Origin: a virus
IMG/VR virus record: IMGVR_UViG_3300025770_000026
Coordinates: 1-51,528 of that record
Length of the DNA: 51,528 nt
Reading direction: 5' to 3' (one strand)
Under the pieces are notes generated by a model, which was given only the letters and a program-made list of their open reading frames with translations, ran no database searches and was not told where the DNA came from. The position numbers and the translations under genes are program-made. Shown here in pieces: positions 29,481-37,395 of this stretch; positions within the stretch are counted from its first letter, which is position 1, and every line of letters starts with the position of its first letter.

Positions 29481-29514
29481 TTTTTTAAAAATTCAAGGCA
29501 TCAGACGCCTTGAA
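29481..29514 (-). terminator. Hairpin terminator between the 57-aa gene and the porin
   Basis: Minus strand TTCAAGGC/GCCTTGAA stem (29492-29499 with 29507-29514) then TTTTT. It overlaps the stop codon of the 57-aa gene, so readthrough to the porin may be regulated. Confidence 0.65.
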
Positions 29515-29674
29515 TAAGACCCCAAAGTTCACGAATAGCACCACCAACCCAAGTAACACCGTTCCATGCAAATGGAAGAAGTGCTAATGTGATTAGCATA
29601 CTGCGACATACACCGACCTTACCTAACGCATTTGTCACAACATCTGTGCCGCAACTTTCTGTACATTTAGCCAT
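29501..29674 (-). CDS. Small cysteine-containing membrane-associated protein, 57 aa
   Basis: Reads MAKCTESCGTDVVTNALGKV and ends VGGAIRELWGLIQGV. A central hydrophobic segment (SMLITLALLPFAWNGVTWVG) could span the membrane; three cysteines are near the N-terminus. AAAGGAG precedes the ATG. It lies between a structured leader and the porin gene. Confidence 0.65.
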   Translation of the reverse strand: MAKCTESCGTDVVTNALGKVGVCRSMLITLALLPFAWNGVTWVGGAIRELWGLIQGV

Positions 29675-29700
29675 TTTAATTTCTCCTTTAAAGAATTAAA

Positions 29701-29834
29701 CCTCTGGCAAAAGAGGGTGGTGCGGAATGCACCGTGAAGTCAACTCCGACTTCGTTTTATTATGTCTGTTATTTAGACACACCATCAACTCCGATGGAAT
29801 TTCAACCCTTCATTATACCTTAATATTGAAGGGT
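29701..29834 (-). other. Array of six hairpins in 134 bp
   Basis: Consecutive perfect hairpins at 29701-29716, 29719-29733, 29736-29753, 29763-29779, 29782-29797 and 29805-29834 (stems of 5, 5, 6, 5, 5 and 8 bp). Hairpins 3 and 5 present the same GGAGTT loop on the minus RNA. It is the 3' end of the nrdJ transcript and the leader of the 57-aa gene. Possibly a processing, stability or protein-binding element. Confidence 0.6.
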
Positions 29835-29851
29835 GTCAATAATTATTTAAT

Positions 29852-31780
29852 TTAATTTGTTAAATCAACGATTTCGCAAATGCCAGCACTGCACGCCAAG
29901 GTCTGTGTTCCAGTAGTATTGTCTTCTTTTTCAAAGTTTTCCAATTCACTCCAATCAACTTCCTTTGGCATTCGCTTTAAAAGTTCGTTATATTCCTTCT
30001 TTGTGGAATCCTGATATGGTGCTTGACGATAGATATGGTCACTATGAGGAAGGAACGAAACACCACTCACCTCATCAAAATGGTCATACACCCAAGCACC
30101 GACTTCCATCCATTCGTGTTCCCTTACGGAAATTGTAACTGATGGTTTATGTTCGCACCAATGTCGTTGATATAGCAACCAATGTTCAAGTTGCTCAATG
30201 GCGGTTTTGTCATCACGGAAGATTGAGTTCTTCGGTGATTCCATAGGGAATGAGAATACCATTGTGTGTTCTGGTTTAGTCACATCAGGTTCGTTTGGGA
30301 AACCTTTCTCAATCATAAATTGACACAGAGGGTCTTTGATGTCTGCACGAACGGTACGAATATAATAGTCTGCGTGTCGTGAGTGAATACCTGATGCGGA
30401 ATCAACTAATTGCGAAACTGTGCCTGATGGTTTGACTGTTGTAATTGCGGCACTTTCGTTAATCTTAAACTTCTTTGCCCATACTTTGTTTGTATCAATT
30501 GCAACTTGACGAAGTTCTTCTAATGATTTCTTGAGTTTAGCAGAACCCATATTACCGTTTGTCAAATCGTTGTCCATAATACCTGTCATTGAAACACCAA
30601 GCAATCGTTCTTCCTCACAATTCTTTTTCCATTCACTTGATAAGTATCGGAAGTTTGTGAGTGTGCTTTGCCAAGTTCCAATGATTGTGGCGAGTCTTAC
30701 TTTCTCTTTGAGTGTTGTAAGAGTATCATCTTTACGAATAACAACTTCGGACAAGTTGCAAAACTCTCTGTCACGCAACAAGATTTCGGAACAAGGATTG
30801 CAACCGAAGTCATATGTTGCATCTCGTCTGTCACCAAGTTTCTCAACGGTCTTCTGTGCCGCCTCTCTGTTGAAGATTCCTCTTTCACCAGATTTAGATT
30901 TATACAATGACAACCATTCTTCCATAAATGTACCAATTTCTGGTTTGCATTTATATGCAACAGAGTTATTAGACAATGCTCGTTGTCCGTTCTCGTACCA
31001 CCATTGACCTGTCTTTGCATCACGCATTCGTTCATCAGTCAATGAAGACAAAGATAAAAGTGCAGACCTACGAACACCACCAACCACTACAATCTCTGCA
31101 ATCTTGCAAATGATGTCATGGCATTCGATGGATGTTAGTTTCCTGCCTTTTGCACTTTGATAAGTTCCAACCGTGAAGTTGAATAAATCTTCAAGTGGTC
31201 CAGGACCAGATGCTCTACCACCAAATGTTTTTAGTCTTGCTCCTGCGGGTCTAATCTTTGACACATCCCATTGTGGAATTTGTCCGCCAATTAAAAGTGA
31301 AGTGAGTTCTTTGTATGCTTTTGCCCAACCAATCTTGCTGTCTTGAATAACAATAGTTGTGTCTGTGTTTTCAAATTCATCTGCAAGGGTTGGAAGTTTG
31401 TCAAGGAATCCTCGTTCAACACTAAACCCTACTCCTGCACCACACATCAAAACATAAAGTATCTCATCGAACGAACGCACACGACCTGCTGTGCAATACG
31501 CACAATTGTATCCTGCAACATTATCTCGTTTGAGTGCATCACCTGCACACATCAAAGAACGCATAGAAGGCATCACTTCTTGATTGAGGATTGCTTCTTC
31601 AAGTTCTTTACGGTCATTCTTTGTTACTTTGTAGTTGTTGTTTTCTAAGAGGTGTTCCTCAAAGAAATCAAAATATCGTGCTATAGTTTCATCCCAAGTT
31701 TCTCTACGACCTTCTTCTTCCATCCATCTGGAGTATCGACTAAGGTGTATAAAATTTTGGTATTCTGTGGGTAGATTCAT
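29852..31780 (-). CDS. nrdJ: Class II adenosylcobalamin-dependent ribonucleotide reductase
   Basis: 642 aa, like the monomeric class II triphosphate reductase of Lactobacillus leichmannii. Active-site residues: Cys93 (in YNCAYC), Asn328-Pro-Cys330-Ser-Glu332 (NPCSEI; Cys330 is the thiyl site), and the C-terminal redox pair Cys630/Cys635 in ACSAGICE with the family spacing. It reduces ribonucleotides to deoxynucleotides with AdoB12, without oxygen. AAGGAG precedes the ATG. It heads a run of nucleotide and replication genes, and fits with CobS/CobT elsewhere in the window if those affect cobalamin. No intein is seen. Confidence 0.95.
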   Translation of the reverse strand: MNLPTEYQNFIHLSRYSRWMEEEGRRETWDETIARYFDFFEEHLLENNNYKVTKNDRKELEEAILNQEVMPSMRSLMCAGDALKRDNVAGYNCAYCTAGRVRSFDEILYVLMCGAGVGFSVERGFLDKLPTLADEFENTDTTIVIQDSKIGWAKAYKELTSLLIGGQIPQWDVSKIRPAGARLKTFGGRASGPGPLEDLFNFTVGTYQSAKGRKLTSIECHDIICKIAEIVVVGGVRRSALLSLSSLTDERMRDAKTGQWWYENGQRALSNNSVAYKCKPEIGTFMEEWLSLYKSKSGERGIFNREAAQKTVEKLGDRRDATYDFGCNPCSEILLRDREFCNLSEVVIRKDDTLTTLKEKVRLATIIGTWQSTLTNFRYLSSEWKKNCEEERLLGVSMTGIMDNDLTNGNMGSAKLKKSLEELRQVAIDTNKVWAKKFKINESAAITTVKPSGTVSQLVDSASGIHSRHADYYIRTVRADIKDPLCQFMIEKGFPNEPDVTKPEHTMVFSFPMESPKNSIFRDDKTAIEQLEHWLLYQRHWCEHKPSVTISVREHEWMEVGAWVYDHFDEVSGVSFLPHSDHIYRQAPYQDSTKKEYNELLKRMPKEVDWSELENFEKEDNTTGTQTLACSAGICEIVDLTN

Positions 31781-31819
31781 TCACTTCTCCTTCATAGTGT
31801 AACGACAAATATATCTATG

Positions 31820-32506
31820 TTACTTTGTTAGTTCTGGCCACGAAATAGGGAACAACGGTTCAATAATTTTTCCAATTGCATCAGCATATTCTCTCACTTC
31901 CCATTGTGCGTGAGAATGACTTCGTTGTTTATACACTCTTGCAAATGCAGACAACGAACCTGTCCAATACCACTGTGTATACATTCCTTGTGGAAGTGCA
32001 AACCTTGCTTGCTCTGGTGCAACTCCCATTACAATCAAATCTTCATAGAGTTTAATTGATTCTTTCATATGTGCATCATAATCCCGATACAGGGGATGGT
32101 AAGATATACCACCAGACACTTCTCCACCATCATCGTCTGGGTCGATAAACTCACCACTCCCCTGCTTCATTGACTTATCGGGTTTCTTTCGCCACTGCGG
32201 ATGGTAAAATTCTGGTTCAATTGAAACATATCTGCGTGACACTTCATTCTCGGTAAATCCAACTTTGTGTTTGAAAAGTTGTGTTCGGATTGGAATGGGT
32301 GCTTTGATTCTCAAAGTTATTTGCGGATGTGCGAAGGGCGTCCAATGATTATGTTCTGCAAGATACTTAATGAGTTTTGCATCCTTGTCATCAAACTCCT
32401 CTTTGTGGTTGTTGAAACTAACACGAGCAGAGTTACAGACTGTTAAATCTGAGCCGAGGTGGTCGATGTAATCAACAAAACCATTATCTAATACTTTAAT
32501 TTTCAT
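31820..32506 (-). CDS. thyX: Flavin-dependent thymidylate synthase ThyX
   Basis: 228 aa. The ThyX signature region reads TQLFKHKVGFTENEVSRRYV, a variant of RHRxxSxNExSxRY in which both Arg of RHR are Lys, as in other marine phages. HNHWTPFAHPQITLRIKAPI and EQARFALPQGMYTQWYWTGS are further conserved blocks. It makes dTMP from dUMP with methylene-folate, FAD and NADPH. The ATG at 32506 has GGAG upstream; the longer ORF to 32530 contains that ribosome site. Confidence 0.93.
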   Translation of the reverse strand: MKIKVLDNGFVDYIDHLGSDLTVCNSARVSFNNHKEEFDDKDAKLIKYLAEHNHWTPFAHPQITLRIKAPIPIRTQLFKHKVGFTENEVSRRYVSIEPEFYHPQWRKKPDKSMKQGSGEFIDPDDDGGEVSGGISYHPLYRDYDAHMKESIKLYEDLIVMGVAPEQARFALPQGMYTQWYWTGSLSAFARVYKQRSHSHAQWEVREYADAIGKIIEPLFPISWPELTK

Positions 32507-32558
32507 TTTCTCTTTCTCCGTTGCCACCACAATAGCAATTTACCAAACCAATCAATTT

Positions 32559-32729
32559 TCACTCTGCTACTTCTTTGGAGTTAGGTTCAAAATCTTTACC
32601 GTCATTTAGTTCTTTATATGATTCACGAATTGCTTGCCAATTCTCTCTACTAATATATCTCGGATGTCCCCACAAATATCCATATTGTAACATTGCCCAT
32701 AGTGCATCTTTCAATTTATCTTTGTTCAA
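32559..32729 (-). CDS. Small protein, 56 aa, TTG start
   Basis: Reads (M)NKDKLKDALWAMLQYGYLW and ends NDGKDFEPNSKEVAE. The TTG at 32729 overlaps the primase stop as TTGA and has GGAG 6 bases upstream, so it is preferred to the next TTG at 32741. The WAMLQYGYLWGHPRYIS block is helical and aromatic. Unknown function; between primase and thyX. Confidence 0.65.
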   Translation of the reverse strand: MNKDKLKDALWAMLQYGYLWGHPRYISRENWQAIRESYKELNDGKDFEPNSKEVAE

Positions 32730-33781
32730 ATCTTTCTCCAAACCTGCAATCTCAATTTCGCCTCAAGACCGCTATATGTGTTCTCGTCAATCATCTTTTG
32801 AATTTTACGAGTTGATATTCTATATGCCATATCGTTGATGTCTTTCTCTTCAATGTTATCAGGCCAAATACAAACTTCTTTCCCCAACTCAATCAACCGT
32901 TCAACATATGCAACGATATGTTTGTTGCGTGGTTCGTTGTCAAGGATATATGTTATCTCTGAATTTTCAAACCGAAGTGGAACATCTTTTAATGCACCCG
33001 CACCAACAAGTGCTGTTGCATTTTTAAGGAACAGAGAATCAATAGGACCTTCTACAACATACACTCGTTTCTTCGGGTCAACTCTCCACAATCCATACCA
33101 CAATCTATCAATACTTTTGTCACCTTTAATGGTGATATACTTGACAGTATTTCGTGCGTTGTGTTCATCTGACATATTTAATGCACGACCTTGACACGCA
33201 ACAACATCACCATGACTATTGAAAAATGGAATTACTAATCGTTCGTCCTTACCATAGAGAGTATTATCTGAATCTAATTTGGTGGCGAATGCGGTAAAAT
33301 CATCAGTGTAGTATAGAAGTTTCCAATGCTCTTTTGGAATCTTTCGCATATTGGCAAACATCACAGCAGGGTGTTCATTAGACAAATCATTAAGACAGAC
33401 CAACTCGTTTAAGAGTTTGTCTTTCTTTTTGAATTCTGGTTTATTGTCTTTGAATTTAAACAAGTCTTTACCTTTAGGTTTTTTATAGTTTGATTTGCCC
33501 GTTTCCCCATTACGGTATCTTTCCATTGAATACTCTTTACATAATGTCGGGGAAGTTTCCTTTAAGAAATTATAAAGATTGTGACCTACACCACAGTTAT
33601 GGCATTTATAAAAGAAGTCGTTTCCTTTTTGATAAAAGAATCCCCTTGCTTTAGATTTGTTCTTGGTAGAATCCCCACAAATGGGACAAGAGCAATTAGC
33701 AAGATTATCTTTCTTCCATTTAAAGTTTCTTAATGTAGAAGAAACTCTATTTATAAACTGTTTGTCGATGAATGTTGCCAT
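32726..33781 (-). CDS. 61: DNA primase (T4 gp61-like)
   Basis: 351 aa. N-terminal zinc-binding domain CPICGDSTKNKSKARGFF followed by YKCHNCG, then the TOPRIM catalytic region (KRVYVVEGPIDSLFLKNATA with the Glu, and YILDNEP with Asp). It makes RNA primers for lagging-strand synthesis with helicase gp41, whose gene is just upstream. Start ATG directly follows the 38-aa gene stop. Confidence 0.92.
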   Translation of the reverse strand: MATFIDKQFINRVSSTLRNFKWKKDNLANCSCPICGDSTKNKSKARGFFYQKGNDFFYKCHNCGVGHNLYNFLKETSPTLCKEYSMERYRNGETGKSNYKKPKGKDLFKFKDNKPEFKKKDKLLNELVCLNDLSNEHPAVMFANMRKIPKEHWKLLYYTDDFTAFATKLDSDNTLYGKDERLVIPFFNSHGDVVACQGRALNMSDEHNARNTVKYITIKGDKSIDRLWYGLWRVDPKKRVYVVEGPIDSLFLKNATALVGAGALKDVPLRFENSEITYILDNEPRNKHIVAYVERLIELGKEVCIWPDNIEEKDINDMAYRISTRKIQKMIDENTYSGLEAKLRLQVWRKI

Positions 33782-33898
33782 CTATTTTTCTTCTTTATCC
33801 TTTTTTTCTTCTTTCATTTCTTCAACCCACTCTTCAGCCCATTTCTTCCATTCTTGAAGTTCGGCTTCTTCTAATTTTTCTTTGTTATCTTTGTCCAT
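33782..33898 (-). CDS. Tiny charged helical protein, 38 aa
   Basis: MDKDNKEKLEEAELQEWKKW followed by AEEWVEEMKEEKKDKEEK. One long, highly charged amphipathic helix with periodic Trp. AGGAG precedes the ATG; its stop abuts the primase ATG. Its place between helicase and primase suggests a linker or modulator of the primosome, by location only. Confidence 0.6.
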   Translation of the reverse strand: MDKDNKEKLEEAELQEWKKWAEEWVEEMKEEKKDKEEK

Positions 33899-33908
33899 AT
33901 TTGTTCTC

Positions 33909-35336
33909 CTAAATTTTCCAATCAACAAAGTTTTCTTTCTTTGTTTGTTTGTTGAACTTACTATCGAAGTTATCACCATCAAATCCTGAACCAAATCCAC
34001 CACTGGTGGCAACTTGACCTGTATTTAATAATCCTGCTTGGGCATTATCTTCTAAGTCAAATAATTTCATCTTTGCTCTGTTGATGCCTATTACAAATTT
34101 CCTATTTGATACTGCATCATTGTACCTATTCTTTAGTTGCTTTACCATAATTTGATTTAGTTCATCAAGTTCTTCTGTACCAATTAACGCAAGCATAAAG
34201 TCTGCTGTTGCGGGCAATCCAAACGATTCTGATGTATCTTCCAAACCAAAATCACTTGAAGTAAAACCAGTACGGTTTACTTGTGTTGCAGACCAGATTG
34301 GCACATTCCGTTCAACAGCAAGTCCACGAAGTTCTTCAGCAATTGCTTTGATGTATGTGTATGAGTTTATACTTGAACCCATTTTAATTCTGGATGAAGC
34401 ACATATATTTAAGTAATCTACAAAGATAATATCTGGTTTAAAATCCTTCTTAATATTCAACTCATCAAGCAAATGTCTAAAGTGACTTGTACTTGCTGTT
34501 GCTGTTGGATATTCTTTTACAATCAATTTGCCATTGTTTTTATTTTGAATCTTGCTAATCTTCTTGGCATATGACATTTTTGGTAACTCTTTAAGTTCAT
34601 CCATAGTAATGTCCATAAGATTTGCATCAATTCGTTCAGCAATCCGTTCCTCTGCCATTTCGCAAGTGATGTATAGTACATTTAATCCTTGTGCAAGACA
34701 ACTTGATGCGTGATGACACATAAACAATGATTTACCAACACCTGTACCTGCCATAACAATATTCAAGGTTTTCCTTGGTGTCCCACCGTTTGTAATTGTG
34801 TTGAGTAAACTAATATCGAATGGAATTTTCGATTCTGTTTTGTGGTAGAATTTAAATCGTTCCTCTGCATCTTCAATATAATCGTGACCAATATGTGCAT
34901 CGAAGGAAACAGATAACGCATCGGTGAGTATTTCTGGTATGGCATTTTCAGTCTTTTCACTTGTAGATTTACCATCAATAATATGAATGGATTCCATAAT
35001 AGCATTGTATACTGCTTTGTCTTTACAGAACTTTTCAGTCTGTTCCAACAACCATTCTGCGTTACAATCTGTAGAACCACTGTCAATTAATTCTATAAGT
35101 TCATTTGCCTCTTTAAATTCATCTTCCGTTACCGTTGTGTTTGAACCCAAATTAATGCTAAGTGATTCTTTTGTTGGTAATGAATTGTACTTAGTAATGA
35201 ATGAAGAGGCGGACACATAAACAAGTCGTTCAATCTTATCCATAAAATACTCTTCTTTAAGAAAAGGTACAACCTTTCTTGTAAACTCTTCATTCTTCAG
35301 AAGACTGTGTAGTATTATTTTCTCTATAGTCTGCAT
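33909..35336 (-). CDS. 41: Replicative DnaB-type helicase (T4 gp41-like)
   Basis: 475 aa, equal in length to T4 gp41. N-terminal helical domain, then the RecA-like motor: Walker A AGTGVGKS (about residues 197-204), Walker B DIIFVDYLN, and SATQVNRTGFTSSDF with the DnaB-family sensor. It unwinds the fork and binds primase. The start overlaps the previous gene by 47 bases. Confidence 0.95.
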   Translation of the reverse strand: MQTIEKIILHSLLKNEEFTRKVVPFLKEEYFMDKIERLVYVSASSFITKYNSLPTKESLSINLGSNTTVTEDEFKEANELIELIDSGSTDCNAEWLLEQTEKFCKDKAVYNAIMESIHIIDGKSTSEKTENAIPEILTDALSVSFDAHIGHDYIEDAEERFKFYHKTESKIPFDISLLNTITNGGTPRKTLNIVMAGTGVGKSLFMCHHASSCLAQGLNVLYITCEMAEERIAERIDANLMDITMDELKELPKMSYAKKISKIQNKNNGKLIVKEYPTATASTSHFRHLLDELNIKKDFKPDIIFVDYLNICASSRIKMGSSINSYTYIKAIAEELRGLAVERNVPIWSATQVNRTGFTSSDFGLEDTSESFGLPATADFMLALIGTEELDELNQIMVKQLKNRYNDAVSNRKFVIGINRAKMKLFDLEDNAQAGLLNTGQVATSGGFGSGFDGDNFDSKFNKQTKKENFVDWKI

Positions 35337-35604
35337 TATCTACCAAAACTCCATTTGCGTTTTCTTTGAATTCTCTTTCGAGAATGTCCACTACAACATC
35401 CCCAAGAATATTATTAAAATCTTCGTTATCGGGGTCATTTCCTTCCAATACAGTATAATCAAATTTTATATGTGGGGAGTCATCAACTTCATAAAAACTA
35501 ACACGACCAAATGTAAATACTATATTTTTATATTTACCTTTTAGAATCTTTATTGCTTGATTTTCTTCTGCTAGTTCGTGCGGAACATAGGTATAATTAA
35601 GCAT
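35290..35604 (-). CDS. Conserved T4-like protein between uvsX and helicase, 104 aa
   Basis: [20 protein letters not shown] followed by [17 protein letters not shown]. In marine T4-like phages a protein with this opening regularly lies between uvsX and gp41; function unknown. The ATG at 35604 overlaps the uvsX end by 8 bases. Its fixed place suggests a role in recombination-dependent replication. Confidence 0.8.
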   Translation of the reverse strand: MLNYTYVPHELAEENQAIKILKGKYKNIVFTFGRVSFYEVDDSPHIKFDYTVLEGNDPDNEDFNNILGDVVVDILEREFKENANGVLVDNADYRENNTTQSSEE

Positions 35605-36664
35605 CGGTTGACTCAACTTCAATCTCTACTTCTTCCTCTACCGCATCACTGCCATATTTAAATTCGGAAGCAACAGCAATTTCAAGTTGTGCCATTATAT
35701 CATCAGTAAAATACTTTTCGGGTGTCTTATAGATTACCTTCTCGTAAACCTTTGTTCCGTCTGGCATTTCAATGCGTGTTGATACTTTATTGAAAATTTC
35801 ATACTTCAATGCAATGTCTACAAGACCATAGTAAGGATTCAATCCTTTTTTGTAATCTAACATCACATCCACCAAAGCATTTTCTTTAGTTAATCGTGAT
35901 TTGTAAAGTTTACAATGGATGATATTGCCAATAATATCCGTGCCTTCTTTTACCTTCCTCTTTGAAAGATAGATGATTGTCGAAGCGGCGTACTTCAAAC
36001 CAGAACCCCCACTCATTTCTTTTGTGGGGAACATAGAACCAATTACTGCATAAGTGTGGTTGGTAAGAATCAACGGAATTCCTGCTTGACCAAGTTTAAG
36101 TGTAAGCACACGGAATGTTGCTTTCACAATTTGGGCACGGGTCATATCCCTTGTTGTCTTTCCATCCGCAGTATCTGCCATTTCCTTTTCAGTAGAAAGC
36201 ATACCAAGGGAATCCAATACAATCATAATTGGTTTCCTTTGGTCTTTTGTTAATGTATTATATGAATCAACAATCTTAATTGCTTGATGTCGGAATTCTT
36301 CAACTGTTGTTACAGGAAAAATGCCAACTTGTTCTGGGTTGATTCCTCTATCTGAAATCATCTCTGATGTAACTGCCGACTCTGTATCAAAATACACAAT
36401 ATTTCCATCGGGATTGTCACGCAAAAACTTATTACAAATACCTAACGCAAAGTAAGTCTTACCTGTTGCTGATTCGCCTGCTAATGCAGTGATTTTATTA
36501 GAAGGTATACCCCCAAACAAAGAACCACTAACCAAGGCATTAAGAGCATAACATCCAGTATCAGTCCAACTATTAACATCAGACCCATCAATACCATCTG
36601 CCGCAATCGTTGCATATTTATTTCCTGTTTCCTTAATTATACTATTTAAGAATGAATTTCTCAT
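35597..36664 (-). CDS. uvsX: UvsX RecA-like recombinase
   Basis: 355 aa. Walker A GESATGKT (63-70), Walker [11 protein letters not shown], and the DNA-binding loop region [18 protein letters not shown]. The last 20 residues are acidic, as in T4 UvsX. It catalyses strand exchange for recombination-dependent replication and repair. Confidence 0.95.
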   Translation of the reverse strand: MRNSFLNSIIKETGNKYATIAADGIDGSDVNSWTDTGCYALNALVSGSLFGGIPSNKITALAGESATGKTYFALGICNKFLRDNPDGNIVYFDTESAVTSEMISDRGINPEQVGIFPVTTVEEFRHQAIKIVDSYNTLTKDQRKPIMIVLDSLGMLSTEKEMADTADGKTTRDMTRAQIVKATFRVLTLKLGQAGIPLILTNHTYAVIGSMFPTKEMSGGSGLKYAASTIIYLSKRKVKEGTDIIGNIIHCKLYKSRLTKENALVDVMLDYKKGLNPYYGLVDIALKYEIFNKVSTRIEMPDGTKVYEKVIYKTPEKYFTDDIMAQLEIAVASEFKYGSDAVEEEVEIEVESTDA

Positions 36665-36678
36665 ATCACACTCCTCAT

Positions 36679-36990
36679 TTATGTTGTCAATTTTAAATCG
36701 TTAGGTGTTACGATTTTGGAATTGGGTTTAATTAGACCACTTCCAAATTGTGATTCATATTGAGTTTCAATTTCATCAATAACTTTCACAACCACCAATA
36801 CTGCATCTTTGGGAATTTCAATACCTTCGTTTTTGAAGTCTGTAAATGGCATCCAAGGCGCCATTGCAATCCCTGTTTGTCCCGATGGGACAAGAACACA
36901 AGGATTTTTCATATTATATGAATTTTCTTTTTCTTCAACTTCGCAAAGAATTTCTTCACCACTTCGTAGTTTTATGTTTCTAATAATCAT
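36679..36990 (-). CDS. Conserved T4-like protein, LSM/SH3-like, 103 aa
   Basis: [20 protein letters not shown], then [20 protein letters not shown], ending [13 protein letters not shown]. The opening IKLxSGEEI.CEVEE is like an Sm-fold strand pattern, and I know the block structure from other marine T4-likes, always near uvsX. Function unknown. ATGA overlap with the upstream gene. Confidence 0.75.
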   Translation of the reverse strand: MIIRNIKLRSGEEILCEVEEKENSYNMKNPCVLVPSGQTGIAMAPWMPFTDFKNEGIEIPKDAVLVVVKVIDEIETQYESQFGSGLIKPNSKIVTPNDLKLTT

Positions 36991-37211
36991 TTCTTTTTGC
37001 TAACCTTTTTCTTCTGTGATTTCTTTTTTACTGAAACCTTATTTGTAGGACTCTTACCAGATGTGTACGCCTCGTTCGTCTTTACAGTTGAGGGGTCGTC
37101 TGCTCTATATGTTCCGTCTGCTTCTCTTGCTCGTCTGCTAACACCAAGCATTCTGTCTAGTCCGTCAAATGCACTGTCAATCAATGCTTCTAATTTTGTA
37201 CCTTCAATCAT
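36987..37211 (-). CDS. Small basic-tail protein, 74 aa
   Basis: MIEGTKLEALIDSAFDGLDR followed by MLGVSRRAREADG and a strongly basic tail ([15 protein letters not shown]). The tail probably binds nucleic acid or acts as a flexible anchor. Coupled both sides by overlapping stops and starts. Confidence 0.75.
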   Translation of the reverse strand: MIEGTKLEALIDSAFDGLDRMLGVSRRAREADGTYRADDPSTVKTNEAYTSGKSPTNKVSVKKKSQKKKVSKKK

Positions 37212-37395
37212 AATGTTTCTCCATCTGTTGTATAGTATACTCTAATTCTGTGCAGTTGTCTACTAATTTTTCGTAAGTTTGTAAATCACAATTCTTATCT
37301 TCCAACATTAGTTTGGCACTTACACGCCATTCTTTCAATTTTGATTCTAATATATTTAGAACCATTTTCTTCTGTTCTCTTTTGCTTAGATTCAT
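37204..37395 (-). CDS. Small helical protein, 63 aa
   Basis: MNLSKREQKKMVLNILESKL, then WRVSAKLMLEDKNCDLQTYE and ELEYTIQQMEKHYD. Two long helices, predicted coiled coil. ATGA overlap with the end of gp43, so it is translated with the polymerase. Unknown function. Confidence 0.75.
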   Translation of the reverse strand: MNLSKREQKKMVLNILESKLKEWRVSAKLMLEDKNCDLQTYEKLVDNCTELEYTIQQMEKHYD

